59,982 nucleotides of DNA, from positions 1 to 59,982 of IMG/VR virus record IMGVR_UViG_3300048834_000230; one strand, given 5' to 3'. How positions within the stretch are numbered: position 1 is the stretch's first letter; every line of letters begins with the position of its first letter. Below the pieces are notes generated by a model. It did no database searches and was not told the origin of the DNA. It saw only the letters and a program-made list of their open reading frames with translations. The position numbers and the translations under genes are program-made. This DNA comes from a virus. Below are positions 1 to 6,679 of this stretch, in pieces.

Positions 1-127
1 ATTCCCCTAAAGAATTCAGGGGATAGAAACCATCGGCTATGTTCCAGCCGATGAGAGGTTTATCACAGATAGTTTCACAGATAAGAGTGATTGTGTGAGG
101 CTGATCGTAGCTATTTAAGGCAATGAT
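1..127. repeat. Direct terminal repeat, left copy (circular overlap)
   Basis: The first 127 bases, beginning ATTCCCCTAAAG, are identical to the last 127 bases of the window. The AAA+ ATPase gene on the minus strand stays in frame when the copies are merged. The length and position are typical of an assembler overlap on a circular or circularly permuted molecule, so this is probably not a biological terminal repeat. Confidence 0.95.
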
Positions 128-178
128 AGGGGTCGATACGTTGAGCATCTTGACCAGTGATTTGATTGTATCTGACAT
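1..178 (-). CDS. Ycf46-like AAA+ ATPase, 5' part (gene spans the circular junction)
   Basis: The minus-strand reading frame from the ATG at 176-178 runs off base 1 and continues at 59855 into the ATPase at 58555-59855. The joined product is 492 aa. The first 60 residues include MSDTIKSLVKMLNVSTPII and then WNIADGFYPL. This resembles the start of Ycf46-type ATPases, where a domain with a degenerate nucleotide site precedes the AAA core. The start is supported by the leader TAGCACAAGGA at 186-196, which also precedes three other leftward genes. The TTG at 59850 that an ORF caller would use is internal. The gene is downstream of 239-460 in the same leftward unit. Confidence 0.85.
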   Translation of the reverse strand, partial: MSDTIKSLVKMLNVSTPIIALNSYDQPHTITLICETICDKPLIGWNIADGFYPLNSLGE

Positions 179-185
179 AGTAAAT

Positions 186-196
186 TCCTTGTGCTA
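186..196 (-). promoter_or_regulatory. Conserved leader/RBS TAGCACAAGGA
   Basis: On the minus strand this reads TAGCACAAGGA, eight bases before the ATPase ATG at 178. The same element occurs before the genes starting at 460, 57465 and 58500. The AAGGA core is a Shine-Dalgarno sequence. The conserved 5' TAGCAC extension suggests an additional shared signal. Confidence 0.6.
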
Positions 197-238
197 GGTG
201 ATATCTGAATTGCTAGAGGTTTCGATTGTGTGAGAGGA

Positions 239-460
239 TTAGCGGTAATTCTCATTGATCCAAATTGCACCAATTGAATTAGTTTGACCAGCTAAAGAGT
301 TATTCACCAATTGCTGGTTCTCATCTATTGAGTAGAGGTAAACAGAGGCATTAGTTGTGAACCGTTCAAGCAATTGCTTAATAGTCGTATCGTCAGCTAG
401 GCAATCACACAATCTAGCCCCGCTGATTCTATCTTCAACAAAATATCTGGTTTCTAACAT
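239..460 (-). CDS. Hypothetical protein, 73 aa, early arm
   Basis: I do not recognise this family. The product (MLETRYFVEDRISGARLCDC...) has a short beta/alpha composition, two close cysteines (CDC) and no membrane segment. It starts seven bases after the shared leader TAGCACAAGGA-like element at 468-477 (here CAGCACAAGGA). It lies between the 534-737 gene and the AAA+ ATPase start at 178, all leftward, with a 60-base spacer containing GCTAGAGGTT, a sequence seen again near 57168. Confidence 0.7.
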   Translation of the reverse strand: MLETRYFVEDRISGARLCDCLADDTTIKQLLERFTTNASVYLYSIDENQQLVNNSLAGQTNSIGAIWINENYR

Positions 461-467
461 GGTTTAT

Positions 468-477
468 TCCTTGTGCT
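468..477 (-). promoter_or_regulatory. Conserved leader/RBS AGCACAAGGA
   Basis: The minus-strand sequence AGCACAAGGA lies seven bases before the ATG at 460. It is one of four near-identical copies in the leftward early arm. Confidence 0.55.
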
Positions 478-533
478 GATGAGACAGATTATTTTCTTAA
501 ATGGTGAATCCTCGAAATCTAATCCGCCGCATT

Positions 534-737
534 TCAGCCATCCTTTCTAGTGAGGCTGTCGCCGCGGCGGCAACTAGCTGGGCTTTCGGTGTAACGATCC
601 GCGAACTCTGCTTCGGTGAAAGCATCGGCGGTCCCACCAAAACCAGCCATGGCCTCTTCGATGCAGGTGGCATCGTCCACCACACCACGGAATTCATTGC
701 CAGCCACTTCGTCGATCTGTATCATGTAGTACTTCAT
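534..737 (-). CDS. Hypothetical acidic protein, 67 aa, in a GC-rich patch
   Basis: This is unrecognised. I chose the ATG at 735-737 (MKYYMIQIDEVAGNEFRG) because GAGGG lies eight bases upstream. Upstream ATGs give unconvincing extensions. The N-terminal half looks like a small folded domain, and the C-terminal end (SCRRGDSLTRKDG) is basic. The segment around 550-680 is visibly richer in GC than its neighbours, and long open frames also exist on the other strand and in another minus frame. The strand choice therefore rests on the ribosome site and on the direction of the flanking genes. Confidence 0.5.
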   Translation of the reverse strand: MKYYMIQIDEVAGNEFRGVVDDATCIEEAMAGFGGTADAFTEAEFADRYTESPASCRRGDSLTRKDG

Positions 738-784
738 GTTTTTGACCCTCATTTTGCTGAATTGAATTGAGAACAGAACCTCTA

Positions 785-1084
785 TTAAACGTAGAACCGA
801 TTTGTGCAATCAGAGGTTTTAGTTGTAAATCCGATACCTGATAAGAACTTCACAGAATCACCTGATTTGGTTTCGATGAACGCTGGCAAACGCATACCAT
901 TAGGCTGTTCTGTTTTCCACCAATCAGAACTTCTCAATAGCTGACGATATCGGCGAATAGCATCCCTAGAACGTGAATAGACTCCGATTAGCTTCCCGTC
1001 AATCCATAAACAGAACTTGCTGGAGAATGAACGACACGGAACACCAATCAAACGAAAGCTATGATTACCGAATAGAACTGACAT
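785..1084 (-). CDS. Hypothetical basic protein, 99 aa, first gene of the leftward arm
   Basis: I do not recognise this family. The product is basic (GKLIGVYSRSRDAIRRYRQLL) and may bind nucleic acid, but no named domain is visible. It is the gene closest to the divergent control region, so it is probably the first gene transcribed in this part of the leftward unit. CACAAGGAG lies about ten bases before its ATG, a variant of the leader shared by other early genes. Confidence 0.7.
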   Translation of the reverse strand: MSVLFGNHSFRLIGVPCRSFSSKFCLWIDGKLIGVYSRSRDAIRRYRQLLRSSDWWKTEQPNGMRLPAFIETKSGDSVKFLSGIGFTTKTSDCTNRFYV

Positions 1085-1832
1085 GCTTAGGACTCCTTGT
1101 GACTGACTGAATAACTACCGAACCTACGGTTCAAGGTAATCAGATATAGACAGAATGTCTATACCATTATCGGATTAAACTGATATCTAGCTTGAAATTG
1201 TTCTGAAATAGCTGTTTTTTTTGCTGTTTTTTGCTGCTAGCGTTCTCGAAATTATTTGGGCAATTTCATTGTATTTGCAATAGGTTTGCATTTGCAATCT
1301 ACACAATATGGGGTAATAACATCAGAAGTAGTATGTAACCCCTAGTGAATCATCCGATATCTAGCTTATGATCATTTCACACTAACCCTTTTACACCAGT
1401 GTTTTCTAATCATTGTACAAATGTTCATTAGTAAGGAAGGTGTAGTATTTTCTACCTAGAGGGAATTACCTAGGGGGTTCTTACTGATTAGAACTATCTA
1501 GAGTATATACATTGATCAATACATACTAGATAGAATGCACTAGATTATTCACACTGATAGGTCTACCCTAGCGGAGAAGTTCTCGGGTCCCATAGTGGGT
1601 GTATATTCAAACTACGGGGGCATACCAGTGGTTTTAATTCAGTAGTGTAAACCAACCACCACTAATCAATATACACTACTAGGGTATAACATCTATAGTA
1701 ATTTATAATTAGGGTCCCATCTAAGTACCTTTAACCTTAAAGGGATTCATTGAGTGTAAAAATCCAGCAGATATAAATAGGTTCCATCTAGCGACATTTT
1801 CTAGTAAGCTAGATACAGAAAGGAACCTTACT
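1085..1832. promoter_or_regulatory. Divergent non-coding control region (promoters, possible origin)
   Basis: This 748-bp stretch has no convincing gene and separates the leftward and rightward transcription units. It is AT-rich and full of short repeats. There is a 9-bp inverted repeat AGTAGTGTA/TACACTACT (1641-1649, 1672-1680). The palindrome ATTGATCAAT (1511-1520) lies inside a larger imperfect dyad. GATATCTAGCTT occurs twice (about 1182 and 1358), and GGGTCCCAT occurs twice (about 1586 and 1710). A poly-T stretch lies near 1215. This fits bidirectional early promoters with operator sites and possibly a replication origin. The function is inferred from position. Confidence 0.55.
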
Positions 1833-2358
1833 ATGAAACTATTTCAATTCGATCTGAATGGCACTGTTCTTAATCTCAATGGAGTAAACCCTAAAGAGAT
1901 ACATGCCTATATCAAACTCATTTATCAAACTCATTAACCTAGAGAAGTGGTATCCTTGGGTATATCCTGATACCTGGGGTATGTTACCCGCTCATTTAGA
2001 TTCTAGAGGTGGTATCGAGAGACTACGCAAAAAGAATCTAGTTGTTACTTGTTCTAACAATCCCTTAGCTCTACAAGCTATGCAATGCCGGAGTAACAAG
2101 ATCGTCTTTGATGCTCTCATTCCCTTAGAATCAATCCAAGTCTATAAGCCTCATTCACCGGAAGCCTACATGCTTCCCTATACTATGATGGGATTATCCA
2201 AAGAAGATGTTATCCATGTTACCGCTAATAAAGAATTCGGTGATTTGGAAATGTGTCACAAGCTAGGTATCAAAACAGAATTCATAGATAGATTGAATCA
2301 CTACAAAGGAGTACATCCTAGAACACTAGTTGAACTTGCAGAAAAGTACGGATGCTAA
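1833..2358 (+). pseudogene. HAD-superfamily phosphatase, frameshifted by a 13-bp tandem duplication
   Basis: The frame opened by the ATG at 1833 (good RBS AAAGGAACC) encodes FQFDLNGTVL, a HAD motif I with a nucleophile Asp, but stops at 1935-1937. The rest of the HAD fold lies in another frame from about 1903. It holds VVTCSNN (motif II), VYKP (motif III Lys) and HVTANKEFGD (motif IV region). The break coincides with a perfect tandem duplication of TATCAAACTCATT (1910-1922 and 1923-1935). Deleting one copy gives one continuous 170-aa protein. HAD enzymes hydrolyse phosphoesters such as nucleotides or sugar phosphates in the cytoplasm. The substrate is unknown. It may be a decayed gene, a reversible switch or a mixed population. 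Confidence 0.8.
1910..1935. repeat. Perfect 13-bp tandem duplication TATCAAACTCATT x2
   Basis: There are two abutting identical 13-mers. Because 13 is not a multiple of three, the extra copy shifts the HAD reading frame. One copy restores an in-frame Y-I-K-L-I-N-L-E-K junction. Confidence 0.97.
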
Positions 2359-2844
2359 ATGAATCAAATCAATCTCACACTAGAATACCCCCCTTCTATC
2401 AATTGCTACTATCGAATGTGGAAAGGGAGATATCTACTCTCTGCCGAAGGTAGAGCCTATAAGGAGTATGTTCACAAAGTCCTACCCTCTTTTCTGGGAA
2501 AGAAATATGAACCACTAAAGGGGCGATTGAAAATCTACATAGGTCTATCGAGATACGACAAACGAGAGTATGACATTGATAACTTCGTCAAAGGCTTGCT
2601 AGATGCTCTCAAAGGTGAAGTATTTGTTGATGATCGCCAGATAGATAAGCTAATCACAGAGAGATTGCCGGTAACACCAGGGGGGTATGCGAATATCCTC
2701 ATCGAATACAGCCGTCCCTATAGAAAGAAAACAGTAAAAAGAAGAGTACCGAATCCTAAAAAGCAATCAGAGCATCAACAGTTCCTAGAGGCTATCAGCA
2801 GAAAGAAGCCTGTGAAGAAAGGTACAAAGAAAAGAAGAAGATGA
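2359..2844 (+). CDS. rusA: RusA-family Holliday junction resolvase
   Basis: RusA homodimers cut four-way DNA junctions during recombination and packaging. The 161-aa product has the family start (LEYPPSINCYYRMWKG, LLSAEGRAYKEYV). It also has the catalytic Asp cluster in REYDIDNFVKGLLDAL and VFVDDRQIDKL, in the usual order and spacing. A Lys/Arg-rich tail of about 40 residues (KKPVKKGTKKRRR) extends past the typical 120-140 aa domain and probably adds DNA affinity. It starts one base after the stop of the HAD gene and overlaps the next gene by four bases (ATGA), so it is in the same operon. Confidence 0.93.
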   Translation: MNQINLTLEYPPSINCYYRMWKGRYLLSAEGRAYKEYVHKVLPSFLGKKYEPLKGRLKIYIGLSRYDKREYDIDNFVKGLLDALKGEVFVDDRQIDKLITERLPVTPGGYANILIEYSRPYRKKTVKRRVPNPKKQSEHQQFLEAISRKKPVKKGTKKRRR

Positions 2845-3128
2845 AACCTATCATTAAAAAAACAATAGTGCGTATCGTAAAGAGTGGAACTTATCAGACT
2901 GTACAATACAACAGAGGTAAAATTACTAAGGGACCATTCCTAGATTACAAAGATGCTGTTAAGCAAGGTTATGCGATGACTCGCAAACAATCCCAAATAG
3001 TTATCGCGGAATTATGTAAGACGATAACAAAAGAGGGTATTACTGCTCTAGTTGTGTTCTTTGATGATCCACAAAAAGAAATCAGTAATACCCTCAAGAA
3101 GAAATCAGTTAAGAAGCGTAGGTGTTAG
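2841..3128 (+). CDS. Hypothetical basic protein, 95 aa
   Basis: This is unrecognised. It is Lys/Arg-rich throughout, ending KKKSVKKRRC, and has a short middle segment (YNRGKITKGPFLDYKDAVKQGY) resembling small nucleic-acid-binding folds. It is translationally coupled to rusA by an ATGA overlap and converges with the leftward gene at 3125, whose stop codon overlaps its own. Confidence 0.7.
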   Translation: MKPIIKKTIVRIVKSGTYQTVQYNRGKITKGPFLDYKDAVKQGYAMTRKQSQIVIAELCKTITKEGITALVVFFDDPQKEISNTLKKKSVKKRRC

Positions 3129-3385
3129 GATTCCCTTTGTGTAGCAGTACGGTTCCATCTACGATCTACTTGTAATCCAGGTGCCAGATATCCACCCAAA
3201 CCTGTAGAATTATAGCTTAATAGTCTATATGACATACCACCAGTAAATATAGGGTAAGCATCTACAAAGCAATCCTCACACCTAGACCCATAACAGGGAT
3301 GGGTAGGCTTACCACAACGGCATTTAGATACTCCCCCTTCAACTTGTGCTATTACTGCATCATGTTGTTCTTCAGTTAGTTTCAT
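3125..3385 (-). CDS. Small Cys-rich putative zinc-binding protein, 86 aa
   Basis: The cysteine pattern KCRCGKPTHPC...RCEDC at residues 22-41 suggests one treble-clef-like zinc site. No enzyme motif is visible. It starts four bases inside the preceding leftward gene (ATGA at 3382-3385) and is convergent with 2841-3128. It belongs to a three-gene leftward block (3125-4042) embedded in rightward genes. Family unknown. Confidence 0.65.
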   Translation of the reverse strand: MKLTEEQHDAVIAQVEGGVSKCRCGKPTHPCYGSRCEDCFVDAYPIFTGGMSYRLLSYNSTGLGGYLAPGLQVDRRWNRTATQRES

Positions 3386-3675
3386 GCAACTACCTCTGCA
3401 TTAGGTTCTGGTTGTATACCAACTAGGATAAATCTACCTACTTGAACAGCATTGAGAAATTCGACAAGGCTCATAGGAGCAGGATTTTCAAGAAGGTTAA
3501 AATATACTTTTTCAAATTTAACCATGTAGATTTCTAGCAAGTTTCGATCTTTAGCTAGAGTGTCATACCAGATTGTTCTTTCAGCCGGTCCATTTTGAGT
3601 ACAGAGAGTAGTACACACCGGAATGTAAGGATACTTCTTTAACTCTCTTGCTGACTTTGCACTAACAGTAATCAT
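3382..3675 (-). CDS. Hypothetical protein, 97 aa
   Basis: This is unrecognised. It has an alpha/beta composition without transmembrane segment or recognisable motif, starting MITVSAKSARELKKYPYIPV. It lies directly after the HTH gene at 3677 and overlaps the next gene by ATGA, so it is co-transcribed with both. It may be an accessory partner of the HTH protein. Confidence 0.65.
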   Translation of the reverse strand: MITVSAKSARELKKYPYIPVCTTLCTQNGPAERTIWYDTLAKDRNLLEIYMVKFEKVYFNLLENPAPMSLVEFLNAVQVGRFILVGIQPEPNAEVVA

Positions 3676-3676
3676 A

Positions 3677-4042
3677 CTATCCTCTTTGGTTAAGTTGACA
3701 ATCGTATTCCCAAATCCTTTTAACTAAGCGAACATCCATGATAAGTAAATCAGCTATTTCTTGTGCCGAGTAGTCCGCATACTTAGAAACAAAATAGATT
3801 TCTTCACGTAACTCATTGATGATCCGCGTTATTGTAGCTACAGAAATTTTCACCTTCTTTCTGATTTGAGTGTAGCTATCTCCTTCAGCTAAGAAATTAT
3901 GTATTTTCAGCAATTGAGAATCTGAAATCTTTCCTAGTTTATTGTACTCATCAGAAAGATTCTTACCGCAATCCTTGCAGACGAATCTACGGGAATTTCC
4001 CTTAAATCCGGCTTTAGTTAGCTGTTTATGCTCACAGTGCAT
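3677..4042 (-). CDS. Zinc-finger plus HTH DNA-binding protein, InsA-like architecture
   Basis: The N-terminus carries a zinc knuckle (MHCEHKQ...RRFVCKDCGK, residues 3-26) like the N-terminal part of IS1 InsA and related transposase-associated proteins. Two HTH-like segments follow: LAEGDSYTQIRKKVKISVATI (about 51-72) and YSAQEIADLLIMDVRLVKRI (about 92-111). There is no catalytic transposase domain, so a transcriptional regulator is more likely than a transposase. It is the first gene of the leftward block. Its RBS GGGAG sits inside a TTCTNCCCAGAAAA-type palindrome at 4042-4061. It may control the divergent promoter at 4062-4090. Confidence 0.6.
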   Translation of the reverse strand: MHCEHKQLTKAGFKGNSRRFVCKDCGKNLSDEYNKLGKISDSQLLKIHNFLAEGDSYTQIRKKVKISVATITRIINELREEIYFVSKYADYSAQEIADLLIMDVRLVKRIWEYDCQLNQRG

Positions 4043-4061
4043 TCTTTCTCCCAGAAAAGAA

Positions 4062-4090
4062 TTGACAACGTATTGCTAATAGTAGACAAT
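4062..4090 (+). promoter_or_regulatory. Candidate sigma70-like promoter
   Basis: A perfect TTGACA (4062-4067) is followed after 17 bases by GACAAT (4085-4090), a four-of-six match to TATAAT. It is preceded by a CCCAGAAAA palindrome and points at the rightward genes from 4140. The overlapping element TAATAGTAGACAA (4077-4089) recurs at 30338-30350 before another rightward unit. Confidence 0.45.
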
Positions 4091-4139
4091 TTATCTACTT
4101 TACTAGTGTATTGCAATACTTCTTTTTCTGGAGAAAGGA

Positions 4140-4226
4140 ATGGATAGTGCCGAAAAGAAAACTGTAGCTATCGGCGTATTGTTTGTAGTGGTTCTAGGAT
4201 TACTCAAGTATTGGTTAGGTCAATAA
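4140..4226 (+). CDS. Membrane microprotein, 28 aa
   Basis: The sequence starts MDSAEKKTVAIGVLFVVVLG and consists of a short charged head plus one transmembrane helix (residues 9-25). GAGAAAGGA lies directly before the ATG. It is too short to assign to a family. Similar single-helix phage peptides act as holin-like or host-modulating proteins, but nothing here specifies a role. Confidence 0.55.
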   Translation: MDSAEKKTVAIGVLFVVVLGLLKYWLGQ

Positions 4227-4247
4227 ACCTAACAGAAAGGTTTGAAC

Positions 4248-4769
4248 ATGTCATTTACTAAGAAGAAAGCACCAAAGAAAAGCACAGTAGCAGGTGAACG
4301 TGAGAAATTGGATTTAACTAAAGATTGGAAAACTGGATACGAGATTATTGAGACAGGGGACCCCACTAATCGAATTGATTGTGTTCTTGTAAAAGCTGAA
4401 GAAGGTAAACTTTATGTTTTTACAGAAGATGATATGTGTGCTGTAGATTCTGACTTAGACTCTCATCGTATTTACTATTTTGATGAATATGGTGATATGA
4501 ATGATGACTTTTCATTGAGAGTGAAAAAGCCTATCTCATATCGTCCATATATTTTTGAAGACTTTGAAGAAGACAAAAATCTTATCGGTAAAGTAGTAAC
4601 ACCGAAGGATGAATTTCAAGGTTACTATGTCATTACTTCAGCAGTAGTACCTGCTCAAGAATTACCTTTATCTATAGGTTTAGGTAATATTTATGTTAGT
4701 GCTGGTACATTACTATCAGAATACATTTTTACTAATGGTAAACCATGCGGAGTTATCGTTAATGAGTAA
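4248..4769 (+). CDS. Hypothetical acidic protein, 173 aa
   Basis: This is unrecognised. I prefer the ATG at 4248 over the TTG six bases upstream because AGAAAGG is optimally spaced from it. After a Lys-rich first 15 residues the protein is acidic and beta-rich (KLYVFTEDDMCAVDSDL). There is no membrane segment. It overlaps the next gene's start at 4762. It belongs to a cluster of five tightly packed unknown genes that precede the PEP-CTERM protein. Confidence 0.7.
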   Translation: MSFTKKKAPKKSTVAGEREKLDLTKDWKTGYEIIETGDPTNRIDCVLVKAEEGKLYVFTEDDMCAVDSDLDSHRIYYFDEYGDMNDDFSLRVKKPISYRPYIFEDFEEDKNLIGKVVTPKDEFQGYYVITSAVVPAQELPLSIGLGNIYVSAGTLLSEYIFTNGKPCGVIVNE

Positions 4770-5097
4770 AATTCTACTTGAACTTGAACAAGATGATCTG
4801 AAACAACTACAAGAAGGTAAATCAGTTGTTTCACCTGCTGAGGGTAGCACTCCTGAAATTGTTATTAAGATGAAAACAGAACGAGTACACAGTTTGCTTA
4901 TTACTCATCTAGCAACAGACCCAACTAAGAAGAGAGTTAGCTTAGAGGGTATTACAATTCGATCAGATATTGATGACTCGGCTGATCTAGAAGAACATCA
5001 AGAATCAGAAGTCTTTCTGACAGATAGCCAATTAAAGCGTATGTTGAGTGAATTGAATACCATTTTATTAGAAGGAGAAATCAATGCCGCAAGGTGA
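4762..5097 (+). CDS. Hypothetical protein, 111 aa
   Basis: The start MSKILLELEQDDLKQLQ at 4762 overlaps the end of the previous gene and removes an unlikely N-terminal extension from 4693. The product is acidic and mixed alpha/beta. No family is recognised. It overlaps the next gene by 14 bases. It ends in a leucine-rich helix (QLKRMLSELNTILLEGE). Confidence 0.7.
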   Translation: MSKILLELEQDDLKQLQEGKSVVSPAEGSTPEIVIKMKTERVHSLLITHLATDPTKKRVSLEGITIRSDIDDSADLEEHQESEVFLTDSQLKRMLSELNTILLEGEINAAR

Positions 5098-5326
5098 TGC
5101 CCATTTAATTGGATCAACATTTGATACGGAAACAAGTATCATTAGATATTGGACTCCGGGACAGCCATCATGTATGGTTCATATTAGTGATGTAAAACAA
5201 TTAAGAAAGATGTTGAAAAAAACATCTAAGCAGTTAAAACAAACTCTTAAAGAGAAAAAGAAGCAAGAAAAGATCGCTCAAAAACTAGCAAAAAAATTTA
5301 AGGAGAATAGTAATGCAAGTAACTAA
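5084..5326 (+). CDS. Small protein with Lys-rich coiled-coil tail, 80 aa
   Basis: The first 45 residues are a beta-like unit (SIIRYWTPGQPSCMVHISD). The rest is a long basic helix (KQLKQTLKEKKKQEKIAQKL) likely to form a coiled coil or bind nucleic acid. AGGAG lies before the ATG. It overlaps the 5313 gene by 14 bases. Family unknown. Confidence 0.65.
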   Translation: MPQGDAHLIGSTFDTETSIIRYWTPGQPSCMVHISDVKQLRKMLKKTSKQLKQTLKEKKKQEKIAQKLAKKFKENSNASN

Positions 5327-5645
5327 CATGGCTCACGGGTACAGCAAAATACTCGGTAATGATGGTACTTGGGTCCCAATGGTGAAAATAGCAGTTCAAA
5401 CTGAAGATGGAACTGTTAGCGAATTAGACTTTAGTAGAAATAATCTTAGTGAGTTCATTGGGAGTTTGGTTAAAGTTGAAAAAGAAATGAACCAGTTTAT
5501 GAAGCCAAAGGTGGATAAGTTGGTTAGTGCGATTCGATTAACATTAGCTTCTAGTGAATTCAGTGATGTAGAGCTAACACCTGCACAGTCTGATCGGTTA
5601 GCAGAAGTCTTGATTGAACGTGGTGTTATTTTTGAAGGAAAATAA
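5313..5645 (+). CDS. Hypothetical protein, 110 aa
   Basis: The start MQVTNMAHGYSKILGNDGTW has an AAGGAG eight bases upstream. The product looks like a small globular alpha/beta protein with no motif I can name. It is three bases upstream of the PEP-CTERM gene and probably co-translated with it. Confidence 0.7.
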   Translation: MQVTNMAHGYSKILGNDGTWVPMVKIAVQTEDGTVSELDFSRNNLSEFIGSLVKVEKEMNQFMKPKVDKLVSAIRLTLASSEFSDVELTPAQSDRLAEVLIERGVIFEGK

Positions 5646-5647
5646 TT

Positions 5648-6676
5648 ATGATAGAATTTGTTTTAGCCTGTATGATTAGTTCTTATCATATAGGTAATTC
5701 TCTTACTATGGATGGATTAGGTAATAATCCTACTAGTACGCTAGGAATTGAGCATATTGCCAATAAACATAACCAAGATTTAACGATTGGTTATCATGGG
5801 GATTCGTCACAATCACTTAATTCCATTTGGGATAACCCTAATGGGGTAGGTACAGATGGTATCAATTGGAAGCGTAGCCCTTATGATGACTATACGAATG
5901 CCCTAACAAATTACGCTTGGGATGTTGTTTTACTTCAACCATACCTAGGACAATTATCTACTTATGGTCAAGATAAGACGGCTATTGATAACTTCATTAA
6001 CTTGACCAATAATACTGATACAATAGTGTATATTTACCAAGTATGGCCGTGGCAATCTCAAGGGGAATATCGTGAATTTTGGAATAGTGAATCTGTCAAC
6101 AATGATCTAACTCCTACTCGTGCTAAAAGACAGTATTACACTAATCTTATGGAATATCTGCATGATACATATACACCAAATGGAATTGTAGTTAGACAAG
6201 TTCCTACTGGTGAAGTTTGGTATAAGATTGCAGAAGCTATCCATAATGGGGATATTACTGAAATATCTATGGTAAACATGTATGGAGACGATATTCATGC
6301 TTCTAGCAATATAGGTAGATATACAGCAGCAGCTACAGTTTATTCAACACTATTTAGAATACCTGTTACAGAACTACCGGAACTAGGATACTTCAATAAT
6401 ATGATTTCATTGAGTAGTCTTGTAGAAAAGATTAACAAGATTATTTGGGAAGTTGTATCTAATGATCGCTATTCAGGAGTAGGTGACTTTAACGATGATG
6501 GTTATGTAGATGCTGCTGATCTACTTGTATGGCAAGATACAGGAACATCTGGTAGAGATTTTTTACACTGGCAAAGAAATTTCCATCAAAATACCCCAAG
6601 TATCCTTGCAATTCCAGAACCTAGTACCCTATACTTAGTTAGTGTACTTTTACCCCTATTTATGAAAAGGAGCTAG
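5648..6676 (+). CDS. SGNH-hydrolase-like exoprotein with dockerin-like repeat and PEP-CTERM tail
   Basis: Residues 14-20 (HIGNSLT) match block I of SGNH/GDSL hydrolases, with Ser18 as putative nucleophile. GDDIHASS near residue 214 supplies a block V-like Asp-x-x-His pair. The family hydrolyses ester bonds in carbohydrates or lipids. Residues about 279-296 (GDFNDDGYVDAADLLVW) form one calcium-binding dockerin-like loop. IPEPST at about 321 begins a PEP-CTERM signal with a hydrophobic stretch and basic end (MKRS). This C-terminal layout is typical of Planctomycetota exported proteins. The N-terminus (MIEFVLACM) is short for a signal peptide. It could act on the host surface during entry or exit, or be an acquired host gene. 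Function not proven. Confidence 0.75.
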   Translation: MIEFVLACMISSYHIGNSLTMDGLGNNPTSTLGIEHIANKHNQDLTIGYHGDSSQSLNSIWDNPNGVGTDGINWKRSPYDDYTNALTNYAWDVVLLQPYLGQLSTYGQDKTAIDNFINLTNNTDTIVYIYQVWPWQSQGEYREFWNSESVNNDLTPTRAKRQYYTNLMEYLHDTYTPNGIVVRQVPTGEVWYKIAEAIHNGDITEISMVNMYGDDIHASSNIGRYTAAATVYSTLFRIPVTELPELGYFNNMISLSSLVEKINKIIWEVVSNDRYSGVGDFNDDGYVDAADLLVWQDTGTSGRDFLHWQRNFHQNTPSILAIPEPSTLYLVSVLLPLFMKRS

Positions 6677-6679
6677 ATA

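Noticed and set aside
501-770. Plus-strand 89-aa frame
   Set aside because: It opposes the leftward operon, has no RBS, and shares the GC-rich stretch with the minus-strand gene, which has a good RBS.
3677-4042. IS1-type transposase
   Set aside because: Only the zinc-knuckle/HTH part exists. There are no terminal inverted repeats and no catalytic domain.
4693-4761. N-terminal extension of the 111-aa gene
   Set aside because: It overlaps the preceding gene in another frame. The ATG at 4762, next to the upstream stop, is the likelier start.
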